Of a stretch of 64,000 nucleotides of DNA, positions 23,301 to 34,828 are shown in pieces. Source of the stretch: Limnanthes douglasii subsp. nivea (lineage: Eukaryota; Streptophyta; Magnoliopsida; Brassicales; Limnanthaceae); assembly GCA_036936605.1 (NCBI GenBank), contig JAUPFV010000002.1, positions 168,029,739 to 168,093,738 on the forward strand, read 5' to 3'. The notes beneath the pieces are model-generated. The model was not told the origin of the DNA, did no database searches, and worked only from the letters and a program-made list of their open reading frames with translations. Made by a program: the position numbers and the translations under genes. The number at the start of each line of letters is the position of its first letter. Position 1 is the stretch's first letter.

Positions 23301-23739
23301 GGTGGGGCAAATCTCGTATAATTCTACACAAAAAAACGCAGTTGACTGTAGTGTGACTTTTTTAAGACCAAAATACCCTCGAACTTCCATTTAATTGTAA
23401 AGTTTCCATTAAGTGCAACTAACAGTAAGTATATCCTAAATAGACCCAAATCCCAAAGTACTATTTCTAGCTAACTTGATCCAAAAAAACACTACTCTAT
23501 ATTAGATCAAACTCCATAATAGCAAAAAAAATTGAAGATCTTCTAAATCAACCTCAACATTCAAACCACTCTCAAGAACATTCAACCCCACATTGAAGAA
23601 AAACACAAAATCGATCATGATTAAATCAAATCTAGGGATTATCATGAAGGAGTTTATCTAACCGGAGGTGAGATCTGACAAAATGTCACCTAAGAAAGAG
23701 GTAGAGTCACCGGAGAAGCATGTAATATCACATGAAAAA
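23301..23739. other. Spacer, nothing recognised
   Basis: AT-rich in its first part, with no supportable ORF. It borders the left repeat-rich end of the MULE. Confidence 0.45.
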
Positions 23740-23975
23740 CTGGTCTAGTCTCATTGATACAAAAGCACCATCGGTTTTGGGCCTTGGAACCGATAATACA
23801 TAGTGTTTTCATGCCTAGTTCTGGGCCTGTATACCACCGGTGGTGAGGGGGGACTTGTACCAAGCGTACTGAGGCCCTTGCACTACCGGTTTTAGGGCCT
23901 CGTACCGGTATTAAGCCCACCGCTTATATGGTCATACACCACCGGTTCTGAATGCATGAACTGGTGGTGCATGGA
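23740..23975. repeat. ACCGGT-rich left terminal block
   Basis: Contains CACCATCGGTTTT, CACCGGTGGTGA, CACTACCGGTTTT, GTACCGGTATT and a palindromic pair ACACCACCGGTTC / GAACTGGTGGTG (about 23,936-23,972). This style is typical of subterminal repeats of plant DNA transposons, especially CACTA elements, though the enclosed transposase is MULE-type. Confidence 0.6.
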
Positions 23976-24288
23976 CACAAAAAAAACCTACATTTTTTTT
24001 CCCTTTATCTTAACATATTTAAGCTATGTTTCTATTCATCTAACTATGAGTTGTATTTTGATCTAAATCATTAGAGCACAGATGTAGCTCATGGTTCGTT
24101 ACTAACTACACTCACGTATTTTTCACCACCGAGTATTATACTCAAGAAACATTGATTAAGTGAGTATAGAAGACCAGAAAAGTTAACGGTCTGGTTATCA
24201 ACCAAAAGCGCCGCGATAGAGTAAAGAGTAGAAAAAAAATCCTCGGATAGTTTTTCAGTGCAACAGGTCGAGAAAGTATATTCCAATA

Positions 24289-25920
24289 GTGGCCGAAAAA
24301 TATCGTAAAAGAAAATCGACGGGAAACAAAAATATTGGTTGTCCATTTGAGCTAAAGGGGTCGTTGGTGGAACCAGATCGATTAAAGTTAGAAGTTTTTC
24401 ATGGGATTCACAACCATGAAAGTTCGAAACAACTTGAGGGTCATTCCTACGCGTACCGTTTGAACGAAAGAAGATGGAATTTTTTCAAAGGAGGCCCCAT
24501 ATTGGAACATGCTCTAGAGAAATATTAAACGGTGTTAAGAATATGAATGAAGATAATGTTTCATCTGTGCGCACTATCTACAATGACATGCAGAAAACTC
24601 GGGTTTTGAAGAAGACAGGCATGTCACACCTATATTTCATGTTGGGAGAGCTTAAAAGGCATAATTAATACGAATGGCATAAATCTTGTGAAGACCGAGC
24701 AGGTCATTACTGATTTATTTTTTGCGCATCCAGTTAGTGTTAATTCTTTGCGAAAATTTCTAATAGTCTTGATTATGGATAACATGTAAAAGATCATAAG
24801 ATATGGTATGTCATTATTTGAGATAGTAGGTGTTACATATACTAGTTTGACGTACTGTGCGGCTTTTGCTTTCATGTCTGGTGAGAATTTAAACAACTTC
24901 AAATGGGTGTTAGAATGAGTGAAGTCGTTGATTGCCGCCCATAGGATTAAAGAACCGTCTGTGATTTTGACTGACGGAGATATAGCGTTGATGAACGACA
25001 TCGAAATAGTTTTCCAAAGACAACGCATACGTTATGCCGCTGGCAGATAAACGAAAACGTTCATGGACATGCATTGAAGTATTTCCTTGAGAAAAACGAT
25101 CATGTGAAGTTTGTTTCTACTTAGAAGAATACAGTGTATGCAGCATCAGAAATTGAATTCGATCACGCTAGACTTGAGATGCAACTGGACTACAAAGAAT
25201 ACCCTCTAGCAATCAAATACATTGAAAAGTCATGGCTTGATAAATACACTAATAAGTTCGTTGTTTGGAAAACGAACAACTTCATGCATTTGGGGCACTG
25301 CACCACTAATTGGCTCGAGATCTTTCATTCTAACTTGAAGTGTTACCTACGTACGAGCAAACTAAACTTTGAGTTATTTTGGGCGAGGGTACATTCACTT
25401 GTCGAAATACAACATTCTTCAATTGAAGCTTCATTTGAAAAGATTCGTTACATAGCACAATATAAATTTTCTGACAAGCTATTTGACGAAAGTCGAGGCA
25501 ATATTTCCCACACGGCGTTAGAACTCTTTTCACCTGAATTATAAATGGTGAAAGGTTTCACGAAAATCGCTATCAAAGATGGGGTGGATGTTAAACACGA
25601 TACAAGCAATGAAATTTGCATATGCGCGATAAGATCTACACACGGTATAACATTCTACCACCAGATTCGCGAGTGGTGTAACAATGGAAAAGTTGCATCT
25701 TTAGACGAATTTCAAGACCATTAGAGGAGGTTAGAAATACAGCCTTGTACGAACCAAACAACGATAGAGATTCTTAAAGATGATTTGGAAAAATTTGTAA
25801 TCGATATTATGGACAGAAAAGACGAAAATCGTATAAAACACATTTATAAGAAATGGTTTCAAATTGTTTATTCGGACACATTCTCCTTACTATAGCCATT
25901 TGAGAAGCATAAACAACGCG
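24289..25920 (+). pseudogene. MULE/FAR1-like transposase
   Basis: N-terminal zinc-binding part: RKRKSTGNKNIGCPFELKG and HNHESSKQLEGHSYA (24,289-24,528). Linker VSSVRTIYNDMQKTRV follows in another frame. The DDE catalytic domain covers about 24,700-25,545: LFFAHPVSVNSL, IMDN (first Asp, followed by a stop at the expected YKTN), GMSLFEIVGVT, ILTDGDIALMN (second Asp) and HCTTNWLEIFHSNLK (third catalytic Glu). The zinc-binding SWIM-like block at about 25,615-25,720 reads CICAIRSTHG but has TF where Pro-Cys is usual, so a metal ligand is lost. Several stops and at least two frame changes make it inactive. Confidence 0.82.
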
Positions 25921-26080
25921 TTCATCCACATGTGAAACAAAAACTTGTTTTTGATGCATCATTTGTTAAACGAGATAAATGTCACTGGGAACATTTGGAT
26001 GATGCTGATAACACTAGCGAACATCTATATGTTGAACCCTTTTAAACCACAAAAAGTGACCGCCCGTAAAGCAGTTCCAA

Positions 26081-26720
26081 GTGCAAATACGATTCGTGCA
26101 GATGTGCCTAGATTACTTCGTACTTCTTCTGTTGCCTCACTTGGTAGGAATAGTGTACCATCAGCTATATTTGGTGGGACACAAACTAATATATGATCTG
26201 AAAGGTTTCTCACGCTGGTTTCCGACTCACTTCATTCTGTTTTTATCGGGTATAAACGACGTTAGGGCAGATGGCCATTGTGGGTATCGAGCAGTTTCGT
26301 TTGGGTTGTATGGTCATGAAGAATGTTGGAAAACTGTTGTGAAGGAAATTTAAGAAGAATTAATGGACAATTATGCGACTTATAACAACATATATAACGG
26401 TAAATAAGCGTACATGAAGAGGGCTGAAAGTATAAACTGTTACGAAACACCAACATCCACCAAGTATTGGATGACAATGCAGAGATGAGTATAACGATTG
26501 CAACCAAGTTCCAATGCATTTTTCATTTTATGCCACTGTGGGATCTCACAATTGCGGCTACACTTTTCTATCCCTGCGAGGTGCACCCCTTATGATGTCA
26601 AAAAGACGTGAAATTGGGTTTGGTTTTATTGATACTAATCATTTCTTCAATGTAAGTCATATGTCTCATACTTATATTAAGTACCATTTTCGGTTGGTTT
26701 ATGTTGTTGAGTACTTTATT
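26081..26720 (+). pseudogene. OTU-like cysteine protease domain of the MULE
   Basis: The frame at 26,180-26,353 contains DLKGFSRWFPTHFILFLSG and then NDVRADGHCGYRAVSFGLYG, the OTU catalytic box with its Cys, followed by CWKTVVKEI and a stop. Later pieces, EELMDNYATYNNIYNG, STKYWMTMQ, and at 26,514-26,640 HFSFYATVGSHNCGYTFLSL, match the order of plant MULE proteins in which OTU follows the transposase. The strand is the same as the transposase, and the original protein was probably a fusion. Stops and frame changes are present. Confidence 0.72.
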
Positions 26721-27002
26721 TACGTATTACTTCAAACGTTTTGAACTTCAGTTTAGTTGGTTTATGTTGTTTAGTACTTTATTTAGTTGTTTTGTGCTCT
26801 TAATTAGTATGTTTGCTCCATAGTTAATATGTTGTGTTTTGTTTTTATATTGATGATAAAGTAATAATGTGCCAAAATAACAAAGCAAAACTTATAATTT
26901 CAAAATCTCTTAAAATTTAATTAAAGGAACAACGATGACTTGTGATTGAAATACATAATAGAAGATAAAGCAGCGCGACATAAATTAACATTAAATACAA
27001 AA

Positions 27003-27368
27003 TCAATTGAAATCATAGCTTCCGTTGTCGGTAAGACCACGCAGTGTTTTCTCATTCAAGAAGATTTGTTCCTCAACATATTGCATCATTTCGTTAAACA
27101 AATAGTTTGTGACTATTAAACCAAAGGATTCAAATGCCTCATTCCTAGTATCTGGTGGCTGGTTAAACATCAAAAATATTGGTACACTTGTGATATACCT
27201 AGACCTAGTTGCTACATCTTCACGGGTACGAGGGGGAGGCATTCTTGTAGTCGTAGACATGCCGCCATACATGAAATATATCATACATAACACCTCATTG
27301 GTATTATCATTTGACCTAGTAAACTTCACATGTTTTGCTTCTTTGAGTAGATGAGCATCGTCAAACAC
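27003..27368 (-). CDS. Hypothetical 121-residue protein inside the MULE
   Basis: An uninterrupted minus-strand frame, convergent with the transposase and just inside the right repeat block. The product is hydrophilic with no membrane segment. It includes FTRSNDNTNEVLCMIYFMYG, a proline/threonine patch (TTTRMPPPRTRED) and EMMQYVEEQIFLNEKTLRGL, which could be helical. I do not recognise it. It could be a second MULE gene, captured host sequence or chance. Composition is more balanced than the surrounding AT-rich DNA, which slightly favours real coding history. Confidence 0.35.
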   Translation of the reverse strand: MFDDAHLLKEAKHVKFTRSNDNTNEVLCMIYFMYGGMSTTTRMPPPRTREDVATRSRYITSVPIFLMFNQPPDTRNEAFESFGLIVTNYLFNEMMQYVEEQIFLNEKTLRGLTDNGSYDFN

Positions 27369-27540
27369 GCTCCACCCATAGTGAAATAAATTGAGAGAAA
27401 ATAGTTAAAATTATGTGTTTAGTATAATTCAATTCAGTATCCTTATATAGAATAGTTAAATTCTAGATTGGCAGGAAATATCGAGCGGGATATAATTTAG
27501 CGTCAACTGAAAAGCGGGAAAAAAATCAGAAAAAAATGGC

Positions 27541-27900
27541 ACCAAAGGTTCTGCCTACTGTGCACCGATGGCGCACACTAGGCCGTACCGATGGTTCCTA
27601 ATCGGTGGCAACATCCTCATGCATCACCATATGCACCATCGGCCTAGAGGGTGATGCACTGATGGTGCCACCGAGTAGGCATCAATGCTGTTTGGCACCG
27701 CTCGGTACATTAGGCACCGACCAGTGTAGGGTACCATCAGCATAGGGTACTCGTACCCATCGGTACATGCACCGTACGCGACCGGTACAGTGCAGAATCG
27801 GTGCACAGTAGGGAGAACCTATGGTGCATACCTATTAGCACCATGAGTGCAGAGTAGTGTGCACCATTGCGCGCAATTAAGCACCCATGGTACACAAATA
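27541..27900. repeat. CACCGAT-rich right terminal block
   Basis: Dense in CACCGATGG, GTACCGATGG, ATCGGTGGC, CACCATCGG, CACCGCTCGGTAC, GACCGGTACAG and ATCGGTGCAC in both orientations. The same word family occurs in the left block (23,740-23,975), supporting both as ends of one element. The minus-strand frame at 27,806-27,624 is a by-product of these repeats. Confidence 0.6.
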
Positions 27901-28384
27901 CTTGTAAATGTTTTTTGCATCCCAGTATTTTATGTCTATTTTTTTATTGGGATAGTTTTTACTGTTAGTATTGGCTCTAATCATATGGGTTTTTCGTAGC
28001 TTTTATATTAGAGCTAACGCGAATCATTAGCTTTTCAAAGTTTATATTGGTTTTAATCATATTGGTTTTTTAGCGTAGTTTTTTAGGTTTTCAAAGTCTG
28101 GTGTAATTTTTATGTCTAGTTTAAAATATAAAGTAAAAGTTATAAGTTGAAATGCGATAAAAGATATAAAGACGAACGGAAAAAAATAGTGTTCAAATCA
28201 TAATAACAAAGTACTAGTGCAGATCAGCAATCAAACATCCAATGCGATACCTAAACTTAAAAACAAATAGAAATAAAGATCAACTTAGCAAAACCAAAAA
28301 AGTCCAATAAGAAGGGCAACTAGCCAAGGAGAGAATAACTTAAAAACTTGATCTCTCTACTCTAGTGCACCCTCTAAATCTCAA
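27901..28384. other. AT-rich spacer, nothing recognised
   Basis: No supportable gene. It lies between the MULE right end and the 3' end of the PMD gene. Confidence 0.45.
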
Positions 28385-30255
28385 TGGATTGGAAAAGTAG
28401 TAAAAAAATTAACTTCCTCCAACAGTCTATCATCGGTAGTGCACAAGGGTGGGGTGTCACAGGCCAACCATACTCAGCCAAGTACCTCCAATATGTGTTC
28501 GTCATTGATTGCTTGTAAGTATCGACGGTAACGGTCAACCGCTCGTCTGAAAGTAAGTGTTGAAGCCATTATAGTCACGCACTCTCACGCCAAGTGTATC
28601 GAGTCACGTCTCTCTTTTTATACCCCAAGTCTAAGTACGAATGAGAATTATGGTTCTTCCTGAACCCATCAAAATGGCGCATGACTCGATCAGGCATGTA
28701 TCCCGGTTCTTCCTGAACCCATCAAACTGGCGCGTGACTCGATCAGGCATGTATCCCTCTACAGTTCTCATCATCCGCAAAGGATAAGCGATGTGTTGAT
28801 CTCCTGCACGGGGAACTGAACCTCAATACCCTCATATGGCTAGGACACGACCTATATAAATATAATAAAACTTTTAATGATGAATAACGTATGATTTAAG
28901 TGATGAATAGATAAGTTACTAATAGTATGTGGTTACTTACGTCTGTCTCATTCTGATCCAAAAGAATCGAACGCATCACCGATTTTAGACGAACGTTTGT
29001 TCCGACAATCCTCTTAGGTAGCCATCTCACAATCCTCAGTCGCCTCACTACGTGATCCGCATTATCTGGGCTTTAAATGCACAGAAATGATCGTAAATCC
29101 AGTAGTCTAGCATGGCAATAAATTTTAAGGTTATGCTTCGATGCTTTTGAAGAATCATCCAAAGCACGGAACAGAAAGGCCAATGCACAGGTCCCCCACA
29201 AGATGTTCCATAAACCCGAGTCCACGTTCTCCAGCCCATAAAAGTAATCAGCCTTGACACTCTTATGACTAGTATCCGCAAATATAATGCAAATAAGAGC
29301 ATCGGGTATGCTCGTGATACGTGGCGGATAGTGTCGGTGTCAGTCTCCTTGAGGTAGCGGCCAATTGTAAACCTCTCTTGCAGCCACTTAATCTTGAACC
29401 CAACGCCTAACATGGACTCTAGCTATGCGTGGACCTCTGTAACGGTCAGCCTTAACATAGTCGCGTAAAAATTATAAGCCTCATCTCGTGGAGCCGTAAC
29501 CACGTCTGAAGTCCTACCCACTACAGGGAGACCTGTAATGCATCTAACATCATCGAGAGTGATGGTCATCTCCTTGAAGTTGAAGTGGAACATGTTGTTC
29601 TCCTGATGCCAACGCTCGACAAATACCTCATTCAGTACAGAATACGTGAAATATTGAGGCAAGTGAGCAATAAGAGGTCTGAAAGGAGTACATGCTAAGT
29701 GGCGTTGCACTAGTGGCTGAGTGCTCAGGTCCCACATACGTAGTATATTATAATGTGCACATATGCCTAAAGATGTACAAGCCTGTAAAAAAAGAGAAAA
29801 TAAGATAACATACAAAGTGAAACTTAATTACCAAAAGTGTATAACAAGTTGATACTGACCTGTCCGACGAAGACGTGGAAGACCCGTTATCTTTATAGTC
29901 AGGAAAGAGGGGTATATTGTTGCATTTAATGCAAACATCTGCCTCTGCTCCTCAGTGTGGATGACACTAACCACATTTACGTTTAAAACATCATGCTCGA
30001 GATCACCACTAGCGACCACCATATAGCTAACTGGTGATGGTCGTGTTGATATATGCACTAGGGTAGGTGAACGAGCAGCGGGCAGTTGCGGTGATACAAC
30101 AGGTGATCAGTAGACTGTAGTTGGTCGCATTTGTGGTGTTTTACGCCATGAAGAGCCCCCAGCTCTATCATCAACTTGTATTTTAACAAAAACAAATTGC
30201 ATGCCTTTGTTGATGCAGCGCAATGACCGATTGTTGTGAATCCTCTCTGCCTCAT
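28385..30255 (-). pseudogene. Plant mobile domain (PMD) gene, multi-exon, broken
   Basis: The frame 29,815-29,423 reads PLVQRHLACTPFRPLI, VERWHQENNMFHFNF and KEMTITLDDVRCITGLPVVG, the hallmark N-terminal half of the PMD (aminotransferase-like, MAIN/MAIL family). An in-frame TAG at 29,423-29,425 is followed by LGVGFKIKWLQERF and HVSRAYPMLLFALYL. A frame change near 29,290 then leads to GLWNILWGTCALAFLFRAL. A GTAAGT donor lies at about 28,941 and a downstream part (YMPDRVMRHF) near 28,700. Upstream, a TTTTTTTTACAG acceptor lies at about 29,789-29,800, with frames at 29,828-30,255 as possible earlier exons. PMD genes are often carried by MULEs and gypsy elements. The adjacent MULE may be its carrier. 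Confidence 0.7.
28652..28757. repeat. 53-bp tandem duplication in the PMD gene
   Basis: Two adjacent 53-bp copies (28,652-28,704 and 28,705-28,757), each starting GGTTCTTCCTGAACCCATC, with two mismatches. 53 is not a multiple of three, so the duplication alone shifts the PMD reading frame. Confidence 0.9.
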
Positions 30256-30736
30256 CCTCCCTCAAACACTCCTTCTCCATCTCTTGTTTCGTCGAAGATC
30301 GTCCGCGTTTGTTTCGCGGATAGACTCATCTTCCACATCCCTAACAGTCTTTAAAATTTCCCCTAAGTGAATCACCCTTTATTAAGGAAGACTAGCAGGC
30401 CGTGGATCGTTAAACTTGGTACTAAAATAAATAAATAAAAAATTAGAGTAGTCGCATAAAACATATAAACATATTAAAAATTAAACATAATACAATAAAT
30501 TGAAAAAAATCATACATTTTTAAACAAAAATTTTTATAAAGACTCAATGTTTAAAACAACTTTTTTTAATTTTTTTTTTAATTGGTACGCAAGACCTGTA
30601 TCGTTGTCGGTCATTTTTTACCCAAATTCGGGCCAGAAAATGGCCTCCAAACACTTCTGATTTCTACCTAATTTAAATCCCAACTCAACCCTGAAACTAA
30701 TTTTGATATCAAACCCTAAGTTAAATTTATGATAGT
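30256..30736. other. Spacer left of element E
   Basis: The first 100 bp may still belong to the PMD gene's 5' part (charged minus-strand reading). The rest is AT-rich with no supportable gene. Confidence 0.4.
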
Positions 30737-31114
30737 TGATCAATTCAGATATTGCTGGAAGCATATTATAGTGATTATGCTATTAATCGAATGGGATTTC
30801 GGACCGGTTGAATTAAAGTCAATGTAAACAGTAACTTGAGTAAAACAATGACTCAGCTATATGCCTAGCACCTCATGTCTTGGGCTTGGGGGCGCGTATG
30901 ATTAACCTAATTGTAAGATCTGACCTGCACGACCCATGGGTTAGAGAAAAACAATATAAATATCCTAACTAACATCCTTAATAGGGGTTGACCAAAAACA
31001 TTAAATACAAGCACACTCCTCCTTTCTCTCACAACTTCTTACAAGAATACTTAATATCAACCAACTAAAGGTTTTCTTTCAGTTTTACCCTTGAACCAGG
31101 TTTTACCATCACCA
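30737..31114 (+). repeat. Element E 5' LTR
   Basis: 378 bp, TGATC...CATCACCA. It matches 60,687-60,989 along blocks GGAAGCATATTATAGTGATT, AACAATGACTCAGCTAT and CATTAAATACAAGCACA. TATAAATA lies at 30,955-30,962. Confidence 0.88.
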
Positions 31115-31134
31115 AATTGGCGACCCAGCGGGAG
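31115..31134 (+). other. Putative primer-binding site of element E
   Basis: AATTGGCGACCCAGCGGGAG directly follows the LTR and is nearly the same as the site of element A. The tRNA was not identified. Confidence 0.7.
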
Positions 31135-31245
31135 ATAAAGATACATGAATAGCTTTATTTGAAACTTTACTTGTTATAAGAAGTTCGCAAATTCTTGGGA
31201 TATGGATCTCAATATGCAGGAAGCATTGCCTCATAAAAATAAAGT

Positions 31246-32857
31246 CTAAGAGATGAAATTAAGCATGTTACTTTGTCTGATATGAATCACAATAATAAGG
31301 AATGGCCATTCATGCAAGATGAACGTCAGTTGACGACTGAGATTGAAGCTTTGAGAGCTCAAAGGAAAATTGAAATATCGTTGAAAGAAAATTTTGATGT
31401 GGGAGGTATATCTGCAGATGAGCCTGGGGACAATAGCAGACATGGTGAGAATGATTAGTCCCCAAAAGTTCATACTCATTTTAAAAAGGCACATCAGGCA
31501 AAACAAGTAAAGAGTACATGAGATTTGTTTGATAGTTCAACCACTGTTTCTCACTCTGATGGGTCTTCTTCATCCAGTAGTGAGCAGGGCCGTCAGAAAA
31601 AGAAAATAAGGTTAACCAAGAAACATTCAAAGAAAACTGACAGGAAGGGCAGAATGAAAAAGAAGCGATGACATGGGGCGGACTGTTTCGGGTTGGAAAA
31701 TAAATTACGGTAGAAGAGACTAAGAAATCTAGAGTGCCACGCCAGAATAGGTATTCTCCTATAGCGTCAATCCTATAATCTAGTACTCAATCTTATGCCA
31801 CAATTAATTACATGCCTAAAGATTCCGGACAGGGATCACATCGGCCAAGACAAAATCAATCAAGTCAATCCCAACAATTTAAATTCAAGAGAGGTCTATG
31901 GGTTCAACCTGAATGGTTTACCAAACTACATGAGAGTATGGCTACAATTTATGATAAAACTAAAAATGTTGTGCATTTTAGGAGACCAACACTAATTCAG
32001 TCTCCTACAGAGAGTCAAAATATTCATTTTTGTAAACACCGCAATGATATGGTCACGATACCCAAGAATGCATTTTGTTAAAAAACAATGGGAGAATATG
32101 CAAGTCAATACTCAATCTAATGCAAACACAACTCGAGCCGCATCACCAACTAGTCAAGGATAAAACATAGGATCATCTAGACAAGATATGTTATGGTAAT
32201 TATGAAAAGTTTCGATGTGGATTCGCAATATCTAGATCCTCACCTGGATTAGAATCGGGTTGGGATGATAGTAGAAAATATTTCTACAATTTCCAATATG
32301 TGTAACGTTTTTTAATCTCTTACTATATTTAGGGGAGATATTGTGACTGCACCTTCAAGATGCTCAAGAAAAAAAGACATCTTAATAGCTTAACGACTCA
32401 AATAGAGGGAAATATATGCACATCTTCATCAAAGCCCTGTCACATTCATTGTGTTTGATGAAGATGATTTAATAGACATTGTTGGGCCACCTGAAGATAC
32501 TTTAGTAATAGGTGCATCTATTGGAGGCAGTGATATATGAAGGATTTTAATTGATATTGGCACTTCAAAAAATATATTGTTCCTATCAGCTTACAAGAAA
32601 ATGAAAAATCCCTCAATTATCCAGTGTTCAAATAGGACCATAGTAGGGTTTACTGGAAGTACGGCTGATGCAATTGGGGAATTTGAACAGGAGTTTTTAT
32701 TGGGAAAAGGGTCATTCAAGAAGTTAGTAAGGGTTCTGTTTGTAGTGGTTGAGTGTGTGACCTCTTACAATGTTATATTTGGTAGGTCTTGGCTATCTAG
32801 GATGCATGCACTAGCTTCCAAGGTCCACCAATGTTTAAAATATGTTTTGCAAGGGTA
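31246..32857 (+). pseudogene. Element E gag and protease, capsid region deleted
   Basis: N-terminal gag (31,273-31,458) has RQLTTEIEALRAQRKIE, then a Ser-rich and Lys-rich linker to about 31,670. There the reading jumps directly to MTWGGLF, which in element A lies about 630 bp further on, so the capsid is deleted. Next come RGLWVQPEWFTKLHES and HFCKHRND. The protease region reads FIVFDEDDLIDIVGP and GASIGGSDI, a stop, then LIDIGTSKNILF: the catalytic Asp is present (codon 32,553-32,555) but the following Thr is Ile. An open frame at 32,577-32,858 matches the post-protease part. Inactive. Confidence 0.82.
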
Positions 32858-32989
32858 AGAGGGTGTCGTCCGAAGTAGCCAAAAGGTAGCTCGTGAATGT
32901 TATGTCTCTGCTCTTGCTTTGAAATCACTATAAGAAGTAAAGATTAACAAAGAATAACAATCAGTGGAGCCTTCTGCCAACCAAAAAAT

Positions 32990-34828
32990 ATAGATGATCT
33001 GAGGGAGGCTACTAGTACGGTAATCCCAGTTGAGGAAGTAGAAATTCATTACTTGGAAGAAGGTAAAAGTGGTATGGTCGTATCTAAACTACCATTAAAT
33101 CTGAAATAAAAATTGTTATCTTTTTTATCTGATAATTTACACGTGTTTGTATGGTGCAACGAAGATGTAACTGAAGTGCCAGCTACTGTGATTAGTCACA
33201 AACTATCTATCTGATCTGATGTTGGGCCAATTGTGCAGAAAAGAAGAGATTTTTTCAGAGAAAAAATTGAAGCGATAGTTCCAGAGATAGATCGGTTAAC
33301 CAAAATGGGCATATCAAAGACTCTCAATACTCTCTTTGGACAACTAATCCAGTTTTGGTCAGGAAAAAAAATATAAAATGGCGTATGTGCATTGACTTCA
33401 CATATCTCAATAGATATTGTTGTAAAGATCCTTTCCTAGTGCCCCGGATAGGTCAGCTAGTGGACTTCATATCAGGGAACAAGTTGTTGTCTTTCATAGA
33501 TGCTTTATCGGTGTATAATCAAATACAGATGAATCCAAATGGTCGAGATTACACAACTTCTGTTACTGACAAGGGGCTCTATTGTTATAAAGTAATGTCA
33601 TTTGGTTTGAAGAATGCTGGATTTACCTATCAACGACTAGTGAATAAGGCATTTTCTAATCAGATCGATGGGAATATAGAAGTTTACATTGATGATATGA
33701 TGGTGAAAAATATTAAGGAGGAACATCACATATTAGACCTCCAAGAAACCTTTTCTAACTTAGAAGCCATCAACTTGAAGTTAAATCCAGAGAAATGTAC
33801 CTTCGGAGTCTGATTTCGTAAATTATGGGATACATTATAAGTGAGAAAGGGATTCAGGCTGATCCAGATCAGTTAAATGCTTTGTTACCTATGGATCCAC
33901 CTTGAAATACCAAACAAGTCCAAATATTAACTGGAATATTAGCTCCATTGAACCGGTTCATTTCAAGATCGTCAAACAAATGTGTTCAATTTTTCCAAGT
34001 TTTAAGGAATGCTAAGGATTTTAACTAGTCTCCTCGTTGTGATCAGGCTTCCTTGAAATCAAGAACTATTTGTCCTCACCCAAGACATTGTTCAAACAAG
34101 TACAAGGAGAAAGGATTTATATGTATTTGGAAGTATCGGAATATGCGTTCAATGCTATTTTGGTACAAGAAGTGGATAATTATCCCCGTCTGGTTGACTA
34201 TATAAGCAAGAGTTTGTTGGAAGCTGAGAAAAGATACTTAAAGTTAGAAAATTTAGCCTTAGCATTGTTAATAGCAACTAGAAAAATAAAACCTTAGTTT
34301 GAAGCTCATTTTATCACGGTTCAAACTTCTTTTCCCCTAAAAATGTATTGCAAAAGAGTGATATATTGGAAAGGAACTTTGCACCCCAGACTGCAATCAA
34401 AGCTCAAGTTGTAGCTGATTTTTTATTAGAATTTCATTCTAAAATGCCTCAAGAAGAAGCTCAAGTCAGTAAGCTTAAAAAAGAATGGATAGTCCGAACT
34501 GATAGTGGGTCTAGTACAATAGGATGAGGAGCTGGAATTTTCTTAACTTCTCCTTATGGTGATACCATATACCAAGCTATATGTTTTGGCCTCAGAGAAT
34601 CCAACAATGAGTCGGAATATGAAGCGGCTATAGTTAGGATGAGGTTAGCTCATATATGTAGGGCTCAAAGAGTCCAACTAATAAGTGATTCACAATTGCT
34701 TATTTATCATGCTCAAGGGGAATCTAAAGCCAGGAAATAACACTTGAAAAAATATTTAAGTGCTAAAGAAATTCACCATTTGCTTTAAATACGTTAAATA
34801 AGAGCATGTTCCTAGACCAGAAAACACT
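32990..34828 (+). pseudogene. Element E reverse transcriptase and RNase H
   Basis: The pre-RT part reads EEVEIHYLEEGKS and LHVFVWCNEDVTEVP. RT is best kept at 33,355-33,813: IKWRMCIDFTYLNRY, LLSFIDALSVYNQIQMN, YKVMSFGLKNAGFTYQ and the YIDDMM active site. The first RNase H region at 34,070-34,297 reads EKRYLKLENLALALLIA. The second RNase H carries SENPTMS/NESEYEA-like and LISDSQL-like blocks in changing frames. Multiple stops lie within and between the blocks. Confidence 0.82.

Larger units (their letters stand above)
23740..27900 (+). mobile_element. Mutator-like (MULE) transposon with OTU domain
   Basis: A transposase pseudogene (24,289-25,920) and an OTU-type protease remnant (26,081-26,720) are bounded on both sides by GC-richer blocks dense in ACCGGT/ACCGAT-type words (23,740-23,975 and 27,541-27,900). 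Those blocks mark the likely element ends. I could not align clean terminal inverted repeats or find a 9-bp target duplication, so the limits are approximate. Linkage of a MULE transposase to an OTU-like cysteine protease is known in plants. Confidence 0.6.

Noticed and set aside
23690..23920. 76-codon minus-strand frame at the MULE left end
   Set aside because: Made by the ACCGGT-type repeats; low complexity and no similarity.
27624..27806. 60-codon minus-strand frame at the MULE right end
   Set aside because: Translation of the CACCGAT repeats only.
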